Shown here one piece after another: positions 26,396 through 35,046 of a stretch of DNA of 64,000 bases (the first letter of the stretch is position 1; each line of letters begins with the position of its first letter). The notes below the pieces were generated by a model, which was not told where the DNA came from, searched no databases, and saw nothing but the letters and a program-made list of their open reading frames with translations. This DNA is from Flavobacterium pectinovorum. Its GTDB lineage: Bacteria; Bacteroidota; Bacteroidia; Flavobacteriales; Flavobacteriaceae. The position numbers and the translations under genes are program-made. The stretch lies in assembly GCF_006438875.1 (NCBI RefSeq), contig NZ_RCZH01000014.1, forward strand, positions 62,001 through 126,000, in the 5' to 3' direction.

Positions 26396-27164
26396 CGGCT
26401 TCTATTTTTTGAGTCAAAACAATAAATTCCTCCACGCTTAATTGCTCCGGACGCTTATCAAAGATAGTGTCTAATCGCAATTCATCTGATAAATTTAATG
26501 TTTTCAAACTGTTACGTAATGTTTTTCGTCTTTGCTGAAAAGCCGTTTTTACAACTGTAAAAAATAACTTCTCACCACAAGGAAGACTATAATCTTCCTT
26601 TCGGGTCATTTTCATCACACCCGATTTCACCTTGGGCGGAGGAATAAAAACGTTTTCATCTACCGTAAACAGATACTCAGTAACATAGAAAGCTTGTGCT
26701 AATACGGATAAGATTCCGTATGCCTTTGAGCCTTTTTTCTCGCATATTCGTTGCGCAACTTCTTTTTGAAACATCCCCGAAAATTCCGGAATCTGATGTT
26801 TGTATTCTAAAGTTCTAAAAACGATTTGCGTAGAAATATTATATGGAAAATTTCCAATTATAGCGAACTGCTTATTTTCGTAAACCTCGTTTATATTGTA
26901 TTTCAGGAAATCCTGAGAGATAATCTTATCTTTTAATTTCGGATAATTTTCACCCAAATACGTCACAGATTCTCCATCAATCTCGATCACGTGCGTATTA
27001 ATTGGTTTGTCAAGCAAATACTTAGTCAACACACCCATCCCCGGTCCTATTTCTAAAACCTCATCGTATCCTTTTAAACTTAAAGTATCTGCAATTGCTT
27101 TGGCGATACTTTCATCTTTCAGGAAGTGTTGTCCTAAATGTTTTTTGGCTTTTACTTTTTCCAT
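26385..27164 (-). CDS. rsmA: 16S rRNA (adenine(1518)-N(6)/adenine(1519)-N(6))-dimethyltransferase
   Basis: 259 aa from the ATG at 27164 (MEKVKAKKHLGQHF), the normal RsmA/KsgA start; an upstream ATG at 27191 would extend into a repeat. It dimethylates two adjacent adenines in helix 45 of 16S rRNA. Motifs: KKHLGQHFLKD, SAM-binding VLEIGPGMGVLT, catalytic GNFPYNIS (NLPY variant) and the C-terminal QRRKTLRNSL. It overlaps mgtE by 11 bp and is upstream of it. Confidence 0.97.
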   Translation of the reverse strand: MEKVKAKKHLGQHFLKDESIAKAIADTLSLKGYDEVLEIGPGMGVLTKYLLDKPINTHVIEIDGESVTYLGENYPKLKDKIISQDFLKYNINEVYENKQFAIIGNFPYNISTQIVFRTLEYKHQIPEFSGMFQKEVAQRICEKKGSKAYGILSVLAQAFYVTEYLFTVDENVFIPPPKVKSGVMKMTRKEDYSLPCGEKLFFTVVKTAFQQRRKTLRNSLKTLNLSDELRLDTIFDKRPEQLSVEEFIVLTQKIEADGV

Positions 27165-27174
27165 TTTATTTATT

Positions 27175-27272
27175 GTTTGCCGTGAAGGCACTAAGGTTTT
27201 TTTGCCACGAAGGCGCTAAGACACAAAGTTTTATTTTTTATTTCTATTTTACCACGAAGGCTCAAAGACACA
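27175..27272. repeat. CGCAAAG/GCCACGAAGG word repeats
   Basis: Three direct partial copies of a word like gccacgaaggcactaag(acacaaag) at about 27178, 27206 and 27250. The interval 27165-27458 then holds a gccacgaattgcacaaatt word and no gene. Confidence 0.65.
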
Positions 27273-27458
27273 AAGCTCTATTTTTTTTATTCTGTTTAGC
27301 GATTATTTTTCGCCACGAATTGCACAAATTTTCACAAATTCAGAACATTATAAATTATCTGTGTAAATCCGTTTAACCCGCAAAATCAGTGGGCTATTTT
27401 TTATTAAGATTCAGTTAAAGCTTTCACATGCTAAAAACCGAGACTGAAAACTAAAAAA

Positions 27459-27770
27459 CTAGTGTTCCGAAATCACTTCCAATTCTGTTCTGAAAGAAAG
27501 CATCTTATCAGCAAATAATCCCAAAGCTTCCTGATGAAAAGCGGGTTCGTCTTCTATATAATATTGATCTAAAGTTTCCTTACTGTCAGTAACATATTGA
27601 ACCGAATACGTAATTCCGCCCATTTCTTCTTCGATTAAAACCCTTACGATTCTTGCTGAAGAAAATTTATTGGTAGCCAGAATTTCCGGTATGTGTTTTT
27701 CCTGCATCCATTTTAACCATTGGTCATGTACGCTTTCATGTATATTGGTGGTAACGTTGTAAATAATCAT
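27459..27770 (-). CDS. DUF4286 family protein
   Basis: 103 aa. It begins MIIYNVTTNIHESVHDQWL and contains KWMQEKHIPEILATNKF and YSVQYVTDSKETLDQYY, matching the Bacteroidota DUF4286 family. This is a small ferredoxin-like alpha/beta-barrel protein without known function. No signal peptide, so cytosolic. It lies between rsmA and a TPR protein gene on the same strand, with 124 bp of TAGATT-type short repeats (27777-27812) upstream. Confidence 0.92.
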   Translation of the reverse strand: MIIYNVTTNIHESVHDQWLKWMQEKHIPEILATNKFSSARIVRVLIEEEMGGITYSVQYVTDSKETLDQYYIEDEPAFHQEALGLFADKMLSFRTELEVISEH

Positions 27771-27894
27771 ATTCTTTGATTTTAGATCTTAGATTTTAGA
27801 TTTTAGATTCTCTGCTAAAGCTTAAAATCTAAATGTCTAAAAATCCCTAAATCTCTTTATAAATTTTAATCTATTGGAATTTGCTTTTTGGAAT

Positions 27895-29676
27895 TTACAA
27901 ATTCTTATCTCCTCTTAATTCCCTGTATTTTTTTCTCGCATCAACAAAATAAATACTGTCCTGATGGTTAAAAATTACTTTCTCATACAAAGGCTTTGCT
28001 TTTTCAGGATCATGCAATTCATCGTTGTAAATTTCCGCCGAAAAAAACAGCGCTTCATCAACATAAATTCCGTCGCTATGATTGTCAATGATCTGCTGGT
28101 ATTGGCTTAAAGCCGAATTAAAATCTTTCAGACTTTCATAAACTTTACCTAAACGCAACAATGTTACCGCTTCAATTTCCTGCCCTTTGAAAGTTTTCAA
28201 AATACTTTGAAACTGTGCAATTGCTTCGGGTTTCTTATTCTGATACATTAGAAAATCACCTTTTGCAAACTGCTTTAAAGCTGTTTGTGTCGAATCTGCA
28301 ACCGTATTATCATTAATCAATAAAAAATATTCAAGAGCATCATTGGCAATCAATTGTGTATTTGCCGCTTTCAACTCTTTAAATTGTTTTAAAGCCCATT
28401 CAAAATCACCTTTATAATAACTCGTTTTTGCGGCTTTTAAACTTGCTTCGTGCGCCATTACATCATTCTTTAAATCCAACTGAATTTGTGAATAATAAAT
28501 TAACGCCTGATTGAATTTTTCTTCTAAAAGCAAGATATCAGCCAACTCCATCTTTGCATCTGCTTCCTGATAATCATTCAAATTTAATTCCAGCGCTTTT
28601 TTAATAATTGCCTTGCCTTCTTCCGTCTTTTTTAGATTGAAAGCCAGGAAATGCGCCTGAATTATTTGCAAAGATAAGGTAAAAGGAGTTATTTCATAGG
28701 TTGTGAGCAATTGTTGTAGTTCAGTATTGATAATTGGATAGTCTTTTTCCTGTGCTTTATCGATTTTAATTTGCATTAAATACGAATTAGTCTGCACCAA
28801 TAAATCTAAATCCTTAGTATTCTGCAAAATAAAATTCAGAATTTCCTCCGCAGTATCCGTGTCATCTTCGTTCATTGCAAACTGACTTAAATTTACAATA
28901 CTCGAAAGGGATTCCGGTTCGCGCTTATAAATGGCTTTTTCCTGAATAAAGGCTTTCCCAAATTCTTTTTGCTGTACATAAAACCAACTTAAATAATGGT
29001 TCCAAAACACATCCTGATCTTTCTGAGTTCTTAGGATTAATGCTTTACGCATTGCATCTTTAAAAGCCGTATTATCTGTTTCGCCACTCATAAAGCGCGA
29101 CAATTGTGTCTGAATTAAATTAGAATTCTGTGGATTATTATAGGATTCCGTCAATAAAAGTTCGATCATTTGATCTGTCTTTCCTAACTGTCCGTACAAC
29201 ATCCCGATTTGGAAATTGAAATTATAACTTGGTTGTACCACCATAGCGGTTTGATACGCTTTTAAAGCATATTCCAGCAATACTTTTTTCTCAAAAGAAT
29301 TTCCAATTCCGTAAACGTCATTCGGACTGGTTTTAATTTTTTCTATAGCCTGTTCGTAGTAATTTTTGGCTTTGGCTTCATTTTTCTGTAATTGAAAATT
29401 ATATCCCAATTCTACCAAAAAAACTCCTTGTTTATATCTGTTATATCGATCCTGAATTGCTTTTTCGGCAATCGCATATTGCTGCAATTGCTGGTAACAA
29501 TCTACTGTTCTTAAAAAATATTGCGTATTGGATGGTGCACCGGCTAAAAGCTCTTCATAACTGATTTTAGCTTTTTCGAAATCACCTTTATCGTAGTAAT
29601 ATTGCGCAAGCTGCTCATTTTGTGCTAATGCAAAAGTAGACCACAACAAAACGATATAGATAAAGATGTTTTTCAT
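27895..29676 (-). CDS. Secreted tetratricopeptide repeat protein
   Basis: 593 aa. Signal peptide MKNIFIYIVLLWSTFALAQ, then TPR units almost throughout: AQYYYDKGDFEKAKISYEE near the N-terminus, FNFQIGMLYGQLGK mid-protein and LRLGKVYESLKDFNSALSQY plus DEALFFSAEIYNDELHDPEK near the C-terminus. TPR superhelices mediate protein contacts; the periplasmic partner is unknown. The upstream spacer (29677-29787) has repeated agtattcagt words and an inverted repeat CAGTCGCAGT/ACTGCGACTG. Similar TPR genes often sit beside lgt and serS in this group, from memory. Confidence 0.9.
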   Translation of the reverse strand: MKNIFIYIVLLWSTFALAQNEQLAQYYYDKGDFEKAKISYEELLAGAPSNTQYFLRTVDCYQQLQQYAIAEKAIQDRYNRYKQGVFLVELGYNFQLQKNEAKAKNYYEQAIEKIKTSPNDVYGIGNSFEKKVLLEYALKAYQTAMVVQPSYNFNFQIGMLYGQLGKTDQMIELLLTESYNNPQNSNLIQTQLSRFMSGETDNTAFKDAMRKALILRTQKDQDVFWNHYLSWFYVQQKEFGKAFIQEKAIYKREPESLSSIVNLSQFAMNEDDTDTAEEILNFILQNTKDLDLLVQTNSYLMQIKIDKAQEKDYPIINTELQQLLTTYEITPFTLSLQIIQAHFLAFNLKKTEEGKAIIKKALELNLNDYQEADAKMELADILLLEEKFNQALIYYSQIQLDLKNDVMAHEASLKAAKTSYYKGDFEWALKQFKELKAANTQLIANDALEYFLLINDNTVADSTQTALKQFAKGDFLMYQNKKPEAIAQFQSILKTFKGQEIEAVTLLRLGKVYESLKDFNSALSQYQQIIDNHSDGIYVDEALFFSAEIYNDELHDPEKAKPLYEKVIFNHQDSIYFVDARKKYRELRGDKNL

Positions 29677-29787
29677 ATTTCAGTCTTTTTTAGTATTCAG
29701 TGGCAGTATTCAGTTTACAGTCGCAGTATTCAGTCTCAGTTTTAGCGCAATCCAAACTGAAAACTGCGACTGCGACTGTAAACTAAA

Positions 29788-30612
29788 CTAAATTTGAACG
29801 CGTTTCTTTGTTTTCCAAACGATCAATGATAAACCAATTAAAATAAACGGGATACTTAATAGTTGTCCCATATTAATTGGCATATTATTTTCAAATGCTT
29901 CTTGATTTTCTTTGAAAAATTCAATTATAAATCTTGCTAAAAACAATAACGTCAGGAAATATCCAAAAATTAATCCATCGGCTTTTCTAATTTTATCGGA
30001 ATTATACATCCAATATAAAGTTACAAAAATTAATAGATAAGCAAATGCTTCGTACAATTGCGTTGGATGCCTCGGAATCATATCGTCTCTTTGAAAAACA
30101 ACTCCCCAGTTTCCGTTAGTTGGCTTTCCGTAGATTTCAGAATTCATAAAATTTCCTAATCTGATAAAAGCTCCGGTAACAGGAACTCCAATTGCCATTT
30201 TATCCAAAAGCCATAGGAACTTCACTTTATATTTTCGGCAATATAAAATCATTGCTATCAAAACTCCAATTGATCCTCCGTGACTTGCTAATCCCTGATA
30301 ACCAACAAATTTATAAACTCCTGCCAATTTTTGAATTGGCAAAAGTATTTCTATCGGATGTTGCAAAAAATAAGACGGCTCATAAAAGAAACAATGCCCT
30401 AATCTGGCACCTAAAATTGTTCCTACGATTACGTAAACCAGTAAACTATCCAGATTGTCTAACGAAAGATTTTCTTTCTTATAAATATTTCTTACGATAT
30501 AATAGCCAACTAAAAGCCCACAGGCAAAAAGAGCTCCGTAATATTTTAAAGGAAAACTATCTGTTATCATAACAATAACAGGATCTACATTCCAATTTAA
30601 AATTCCCTTCAT
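29788..30612 (-). CDS. lgt: Phosphatidylglycerol--prolipoprotein diacylglyceryl transferase
   Basis: 274 aa with about seven membrane helices. Lgt attaches diacylglycerol to the lipobox cysteine of preprolipoproteins at the inner membrane, the first step in maturing the many lipoproteins coded here. Motifs: SHGGSIGVL, FIRLGNFMNSEIYGKPTNG (Lgt signature) and RHPTQLYEAFAYL. Length is normal for the family. It lies downstream of serS beyond a hairpin terminator. Confidence 0.97.
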   Translation of the reverse strand: MKGILNWNVDPVIVMITDSFPLKYYGALFACGLLVGYYIVRNIYKKENLSLDNLDSLLVYVIVGTILGARLGHCFFYEPSYFLQHPIEILLPIQKLAGVYKFVGYQGLASHGGSIGVLIAMILYCRKYKVKFLWLLDKMAIGVPVTGAFIRLGNFMNSEIYGKPTNGNWGVVFQRDDMIPRHPTQLYEAFAYLLIFVTLYWMYNSDKIRKADGLIFGYFLTLLFLARFIIEFFKENQEAFENNMPINMGQLLSIPFILIGLSLIVWKTKKRVQI

Positions 30613-30652
30613 CTTCCTCTTTTTTTTGTTTTAGTATTAGTTTAAATTAAGA

Positions 30653-30686
30653 AAACCTAACAGGTTTTAAAAACCTGTTAGGTTTA
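30653..30686 (-). terminator. Hairpin terminator after serS
   Basis: Perfect inverted repeat AAACCTAACAGGTTTT/AAAACCTGTTAGGTTT between the serS stop and lgt start; short flanking T- and A-runs make it weaker than the other terminators here. Confidence 0.65.
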
Positions 30687-30705
30687 ATCCTAAAGTACTA
30701 TAAAA

Positions 30706-31977
30706 TTAATTTATAATATCAAATCCACAGTAAGGGCGTAAAACTTCTGGAATTACGATTCCTTCCGGTGTTTGGTAATTTTCTAAAATCCCCGCCAAAA
30801 CTCTTGGCAAAGCCAATGAACTTCCGTTAAGCGTGTGTGCCAATTGGTTTTTTCCGTCTTTGTCCTTGAAGCGTAATTTCAAACGATTTGACTGAAAAGT
30901 CTCAAAGTTAGAAACTGAACTAATCTCTAACCAACGATCCTGCGCTGTAGAAAATACTTCAAAATCATAGGTCAAAGCAGATGTGAATCCCATATCGCCA
31001 CCACATAAACGTAAAACTCGGTATGGCAATTTTAATTCTTTCAAAATATCTTTCACGTGCTCAACCATTCCGTCAAGCGCTGCATACGAGTTATCAGGAT
31101 GTTCAACACGTACGATTTCTACTTTATCAAATTGGTGTAAACGGTTTAATCCACGAACGTGCGCTCCGTAAGAACCTGCTTCACGACGGAAACATGGCGT
31201 GTATGCGGTGTATAAAACCGGTAATTCAGTTTCGCTTAATAAAACATCACGGAATAAATTCGTAACAGGAACCTCAGCGGTTGGAATCAAATATAAATCA
31301 TCAATTGTTGAGTGATACATTTGTCCTTCTTTGTCCGGCAATTGTCCTGTTCCGTAACCTGAAGCTTCGTTTACCAAATGCGGAACCTGAACTTCATTAT
31401 ATCCTGCGGCGGTATTTTTATCTAAAAAATAATTGATTAAGGCACGTTGCAAACGAGCTCCTTTTCCTTTGTAAACCGGAAATCCTGCACCCGCAATTTT
31501 TACACCTAATTCAAAATCGATGATATCGTATTTTTTCACCAATTCCCAGTGTGGTTGTGCACCTTCATGCAAAACCGGAATATCTCCTTCCTCGAAAACA
31601 TTCAGGTTATCGTCCGGAGTTTTTCCTTCAGGAACAATATCAGCAGGAAGATTTGGTAACGTATATAATTTATTGGTTAATTCGACAGCCAAAGCTTCTG
31701 CTTTTTCGCCCAATTCTTTGCTTTTTTCTTTTAATGAAACGGTTTTTTCTTTTAAGATTGCGGCTTTAGATTTCTCTCCCGCTTTCATTAATTCGCCTAT
31801 ATCTTTGGACAATTTATTAGATTCGGCTAAAGTATTATCTAATTCAACTTGTGTAGCACGACGGTTTTCGTCTAATTGCACCACTTCTTCAACAACACTT
31901 TTAGCATCGATATTTCGTTTTGCCAAAGCCTTGATTACTTTCTCCTGATTCTCTCTAATAAATGCGATTTGTAACAT
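30706..31977 (-). CDS. serS: Serine--tRNA ligase
   Basis: 423 aa. It charges tRNA-Ser (and tRNA-Sec where present). N-terminal coiled-coil arm (about 25-105) that grips the long variable arm of the tRNA, then the class II catalytic core with PTAEVPVTN, CFRREAGSYG (motif 2) and LNGSSLALPRVLAGILENYQ (motif 3, Arg). Length is typical. A TAAATTTG -7 box lies at 32019-32026. Confidence 0.98.
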   Translation of the reverse strand: MLQIAFIRENQEKVIKALAKRNIDAKSVVEEVVQLDENRRATQVELDNTLAESNKLSKDIGELMKAGEKSKAAILKEKTVSLKEKSKELGEKAEALAVELTNKLYTLPNLPADIVPEGKTPDDNLNVFEEGDIPVLHEGAQPHWELVKKYDIIDFELGVKIAGAGFPVYKGKGARLQRALINYFLDKNTAAGYNEVQVPHLVNEASGYGTGQLPDKEGQMYHSTIDDLYLIPTAEVPVTNLFRDVLLSETELPVLYTAYTPCFRREAGSYGAHVRGLNRLHQFDKVEIVRVEHPDNSYAALDGMVEHVKDILKELKLPYRVLRLCGGDMGFTSALTYDFEVFSTAQDRWLEISSVSNFETFQSNRLKLRFKDKDGKNQLAHTLNGSSLALPRVLAGILENYQTPEGIVIPEVLRPYCGFDIIN

Positions 31978-32018
31978 AGCTTACTTTTTATAACTATTGT
32001 ATTTTTTTATAATGGAAG

Positions 32019-32026
32019 CAAATTTA
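32019..32026 (-). promoter_or_regulatory. -7 box (TAAATTTG) of serS
   Basis: Reverse complement of caaattta matches TAnnTTTG, 41 nt before the serS start. The 326-bp divergent interval 31978-32303 otherwise shows only the marR promoter; the short open frames in it look random. Confidence 0.45.
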
Positions 32027-32263
32027 AGGAAATGTTTTATAAGATTACGACAAAGTTTAAAAGGAAAAGCTATTTTGAAGGTTATTCTGCAAAGATTTAC
32101 AGCCGTTTTCTATTTCAGATTAACAATTGTATGGATTATCGCGAAGCCTCGGGACAACCCTACAAAATAAATAAAATCCAATTCAAAAATCTTTTCCGAA
32201 TTTTAATTATGTGAAACTTTTCATAAAAATTAAATTCCTCAATCAAGGAAAGCAATTTTGTTT

Positions 32264-32282
32264 TAATTTTGTAAGGTTACCT
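32264..32282 (+). promoter_or_regulatory. marR promoter -7 box (TAATTTTG) with adjacent AGGTTACCT palindrome
   Basis: TAATTTTG (32264-32271) matches TAnnTTTG. The odd-centred palindrome AGGT-T-ACCT (32274-32282) lies at the expected transcription start, where a MarR repressor could bind. The operator reading is inference. Confidence 0.4.
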
Positions 32283-32303
32283 AACAAGTTTAACTTTATA
32301 AAA

Positions 32304-32732
32304 ATGAAAACTAAAGAATTAGCTTCATCATTGCGTACCGTTATATCAATCTTACATAAGAGTTTACGCAAGCAAATGTATTCTGTAAATTCTCTTTCAT
32401 TGACGGAAATGGAAACTATTGGGCATTTGATTCGGAATACGACTTTACTTCCATCCGAACTTGCAAATTTGACCCGGGTTAAAACACAATCGATGTCTCA
32501 GATTATCAAAAAACTCGAGGAACTGGAAATCATTACGAGAACTCCTTCTACAAAAGATGGCCGAAAAGTCTATATTTCGTTAACGGAATATGGAAAACAA
32601 GCAGTGGAAAAAACAAGATTTGATCGCGACGAATGGCTTACTGAAGCTATTGAACAAACCTTAACACTTGAAGAGATAGAATTACTCGAAAAAGCAATTC
32701 CCGTTTTAAATAAAATTGTCCCTATTAACTAA
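32304..32732 (+). CDS. MarR family transcriptional regulator
   Basis: 142 aa from the ATG at 32304 (MKTKELASSLRTV); the frame is open from 32211 but the earlier start precedes the -7 box. The winged helix-turn-helix includes LLPSELANLTRVKTQSMSQI and the wing RTPSTKDGRKVYISLTEYG. MarR proteins usually repress a neighbouring efflux or stress gene until a small ligand binds. Here it heads a four-gene run with a membrane protein, an MFS exporter and a hydrolase, spaced 12, 4 and 5 bp apart, so autoregulation of this operon is likely. Confidence 0.93.
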   Translation: MKTKELASSLRTVISILHKSLRKQMYSVNSLSLTEMETIGHLIRNTTLLPSELANLTRVKTQSMSQIIKKLEELEIITRTPSTKDGRKVYISLTEYGKQAVEKTRFDRDEWLTEAIEQTLTLEEIELLEKAIPVLNKIVPIN

Positions 32733-32744
32733 AATAGAACTTTT

Positions 32745-33053
32745 ATGGAATGGTATCATTATTTCATGGGTTTCTGGTCGGGAATGTTTCTCGCCAACTT
32801 TGTTCCTCATTTTGTCAACGGAATTTCCGGAAACAAATTTCCAACTCCCTTTGCTAATCCGCCGGGAAAAGGGCTATCATCGCCAACTGTGAATGTACTT
32901 TGGTCGCTGTTTAATTTATATATTGGATATCTTCTTTTTATAAAAGCCAAAATTTCGACGGAAAATAATATCTCGGTATTTATTTTCTTCTTGGGAATTG
33001 CCTGTATAAGTATTTGGCTAAGCAAAAGATTTTCTAATAAAGAAAAAGGGTAA
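32745..33053 (+). CDS. Small hypothetical membrane protein of the marR operon
   Basis: 102 aa with about three hydrophobic segments (near 7-25, 48-66 and 76-92) and a basic C-terminus (SKRFSNKEKG). A conserved-looking loop FPTPFANPPGKGLSSP lies between the first two. I do not recognise the family. It is 12 bp after marR and 4 bp before the MFS gene, so it is probably an inner-membrane partner or accessory of the transporter. Confidence 0.8.
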   Translation: MEWYHYFMGFWSGMFLANFVPHFVNGISGNKFPTPFANPPGKGLSSPTVNVLWSLFNLYIGYLLFIKAKISTENNISVFIFFLGIACISIWLSKRFSNKEKG

Positions 33054-33057
33054 ATCG

Positions 33058-34338
33058 ATGACAAACATTTTAAACATCAGAACTTTTAAAGCTTTTCAAA
33101 GCCGAAATTATGCTTTGTTTTTTGGAGGTCAGTTGATTTCCCGAATCGGAATGTGGATGCAGCGAACTGCTGTTGTCTGGATTGTTTATAGCATGACACA
33201 TTCGACCTTTATGTTGGGATTAACTGTTTTTGCAGAACAATTTCCTTCTTTTCTTTTTTCGCTTCTTGGCGGAGTGGTAGCAGACCGAAACAATCGTTAT
33301 AAAGTTTTAATGATTACCCAGATAATTTCGGCATTACAAGCCGTGCTTTTAACCATTTTAGTCTTTATGGAGCATTATGTTATTTGGGAAATACTGAGTT
33401 TAAGTGTTCTTCTCGGAATTGTAAATGCATTTGATATTCCGGCAAGACAGCCTTTGGTTCACGATATAATCAATAAAAAGGAAGATTTACCAAATGCGAT
33501 TGCGCTTAATTCGACCTTGAATAATCTGGCAAGATTAATTGGTCCTTCCTTATCGGGCATTGTATTAACGCAATTTGGCGCTGGAAACTGTTTTTTAGTA
33601 AACGCAATAAGTTTTATAGCTGTAATTATATCCTTAATGCTAATGAAATTGCCTCCGTACAAACCAACTCCAACAAAAAAGAAAATTTCTACGGACTTAA
33701 AAGAAGGTTTGCTTTATCTTAAAAACACTCCCAAAATTAGCGTTATCCTGATCATGTTATCTCTTTTGTGCTTGCTAGTTGTTCCTTACAACACTTTATT
33801 ACCTGTTTACGCCAAAGTAATTTTTAAAGGCGACGCTGCAACATTTGGCTACATCAATAGTTTTATTGGTCTTGGTGCGGTTATCGCAGCAATATATCTG
33901 GCTTCGTTAAAATCGAGCACAAACCTTCATAGAATATTGTTTACAAATACGGTTATTCTGGGAATTAGCTTAATCGTGTTTTCACATCTTAACATTTTTC
34001 CAATCGCAATGGCAATCGCAATTATTTGCGGATTTGGAACGATGTCACTTATCCCAATTTGCAATACAATTCTACAATTAGAAGCCGATGAAGCAATGAG
34101 AGGTCGTGTAATTAGCTTTTTTGCTATGGCGGCTTTTGGAATGATTCCGATAGGAAGTTTATTTATCGGAATGGTTTCTAAATATGTCGGCGCACCAAAC
34201 AGTTTACTTATTCAGGGAATTATTGCATTGCTTATTGCTCTTTCGTTTTATTTATTTTATAAGAAAAAGAAAAGAGACCGTGCATTATTAATTCCAATTA
34301 ATACGGAAGAAACGGATACTATTAACAATCAAATTTAA
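33058..34338 (+). CDS. MFS transporter (MFS_3/EntS-like exporter)
   Basis: 426 aa, 10-12 transmembrane helices. NYALFFGGQLISRIGMWMQR at the N-terminus and GGVVADRNNRYKVL (the MFS motif A loop) match the MFS_3 group that includes EntS and macrolide exporters. NAFDIPARQPLV and MRGRVISFFAMAAFG are further group-typical segments. It presumably exports a small molecule or drug with protons; the substrate is unknown. Control by the upstream MarR protein is likely. Confidence 0.92.
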   Translation: MTNILNIRTFKAFQSRNYALFFGGQLISRIGMWMQRTAVVWIVYSMTHSTFMLGLTVFAEQFPSFLFSLLGGVVADRNNRYKVLMITQIISALQAVLLTILVFMEHYVIWEILSLSVLLGIVNAFDIPARQPLVHDIINKKEDLPNAIALNSTLNNLARLIGPSLSGIVLTQFGAGNCFLVNAISFIAVIISLMLMKLPPYKPTPTKKKISTDLKEGLLYLKNTPKISVILIMLSLLCLLVVPYNTLLPVYAKVIFKGDAATFGYINSFIGLGAVIAAIYLASLKSSTNLHRILFTNTVILGISLIVFSHLNIFPIAMAIAIICGFGTMSLIPICNTILQLEADEAMRGRVISFFAMAAFGMIPIGSLFIGMVSKYVGAPNSLLIQGIIALLIALSFYLFYKKKKRDRALLIPINTEETDTINNQI

Positions 34339-34343
34339 AGAAT

Positions 34344-34901
34344 ATGAATCAAAATACTGCTTTACTCGTAATGGATATGCAACTGGGGATTCTATCCACT
34401 TTTACAGAATCTTCTGCAATAATAGAAAATGTTGCTAAAGCAATTGAAATTGCAAGAAACAAAAACGTCCAAATTATTTATGCCCGACTTGGTTTCAATA
34501 ACGGAGCTTTGGAAATTAGTTCTAATAACAAGGTTTTTGCCACAACAAAAGAGCGAATTAAAGAGATTAATCTGGAGGAATTTTCGAAAATACATCCAGA
34601 ATTGGTGCCACAAACTAACGATATTATTGTCACTAAACGCCGTGTGAGTGCTTTTACCGGAAGTGAACTGGAAGTAGTTTTAAGATCAAATGACATTAAA
34701 CATCTTGTTCTTACCGGTGTTGCCACAAGCGGAATTGTATTATCGACGATGACTGAAGCCAGCGACAAAGATTATAAAATCACTATTTTGTCTGATGGAT
34801 GTGCAGATCGCGACGATGAAGTTCACCGCGTTTTAACGACAAAAGTTTTTTTGCGTCATGCAAATGTGTTGACTATTGAAGAATGGAAGAATCTCGAATA
34901 A
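34344..34901 (+). CDS. Isochorismatase-fold hydrolase lacking the catalytic cysteine
   Basis: 185 aa. Isochorismatase-like fold: LLVMDMQLGIL with the catalytic Asp, VTKRRVSAFTGSELEVVLR with the Lys, and VLTGVATSGIVLSTMTEASD. In the cysteine-hydrolase branch the last motif has Cys after Gly; here the residue is Ile, so nicotinamidase-like thiol chemistry is not expected. Isochorismatases proper also lack that Cys. It lies 5 bp after the MFS gene. Inference: it may modify or detoxify the compound exported by the operon. Confidence 0.88.
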   Translation: MNQNTALLVMDMQLGILSTFTESSAIIENVAKAIEIARNKNVQIIYARLGFNNGALEISSNNKVFATTKERIKEINLEEFSKIHPELVPQTNDIIVTKRRVSAFTGSELEVVLRSNDIKHLVLTGVATSGIVLSTMTEASDKDYKITILSDGCADRDDEVHRVLTTKVFLRHANVLTIEEWKNLE

Positions 34902-34923
34902 CATAAAATATTGCGCATAAAAA

Positions 34924-35025
34924 GACGGATTAAAATCCATCCCTACAATATAAATCGAGCCGAAGGCTCTTTCTTCAAGTTCCGGAGGAACGAACTATTT
35001 TGTAGCAACGGATTTTAATCCGTTG
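34924..35025. repeat. Three-hairpin palindromic element (CTACAA scaffold), GGATT-tip copy
   Basis: The outer palindromic tips GGATTAAAATCC (34927-34938) and GGATTTTAATCC also pair with one another. Between them lie CCTACAATA, hairpin GAGCC-GAA-GGCTC (34957-34969), hairpin GTTCC-GGA-GGAAC (34979-34991) and ATTTTGTAG. The same scaffold with a different outer stem makes up the array at 48594-49275. It lies in the 145-bp gap between two convergent genes, where it could also act as a terminator. Confidence 0.75.
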
Positions 35026-35046
35026 AAAACATGGACACAACACGCC

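Noticed and set aside
31520..31948. 142-codon frame opposite serS
   Set aside because: Complement of the seryl-tRNA synthetase coiled-coil arm; not gene-like on its own.
32032..32214. 60-codon frame between serS and marR
   Set aside because: Basic, composition-driven frame overlapping both divergent promoters; no start or family support.
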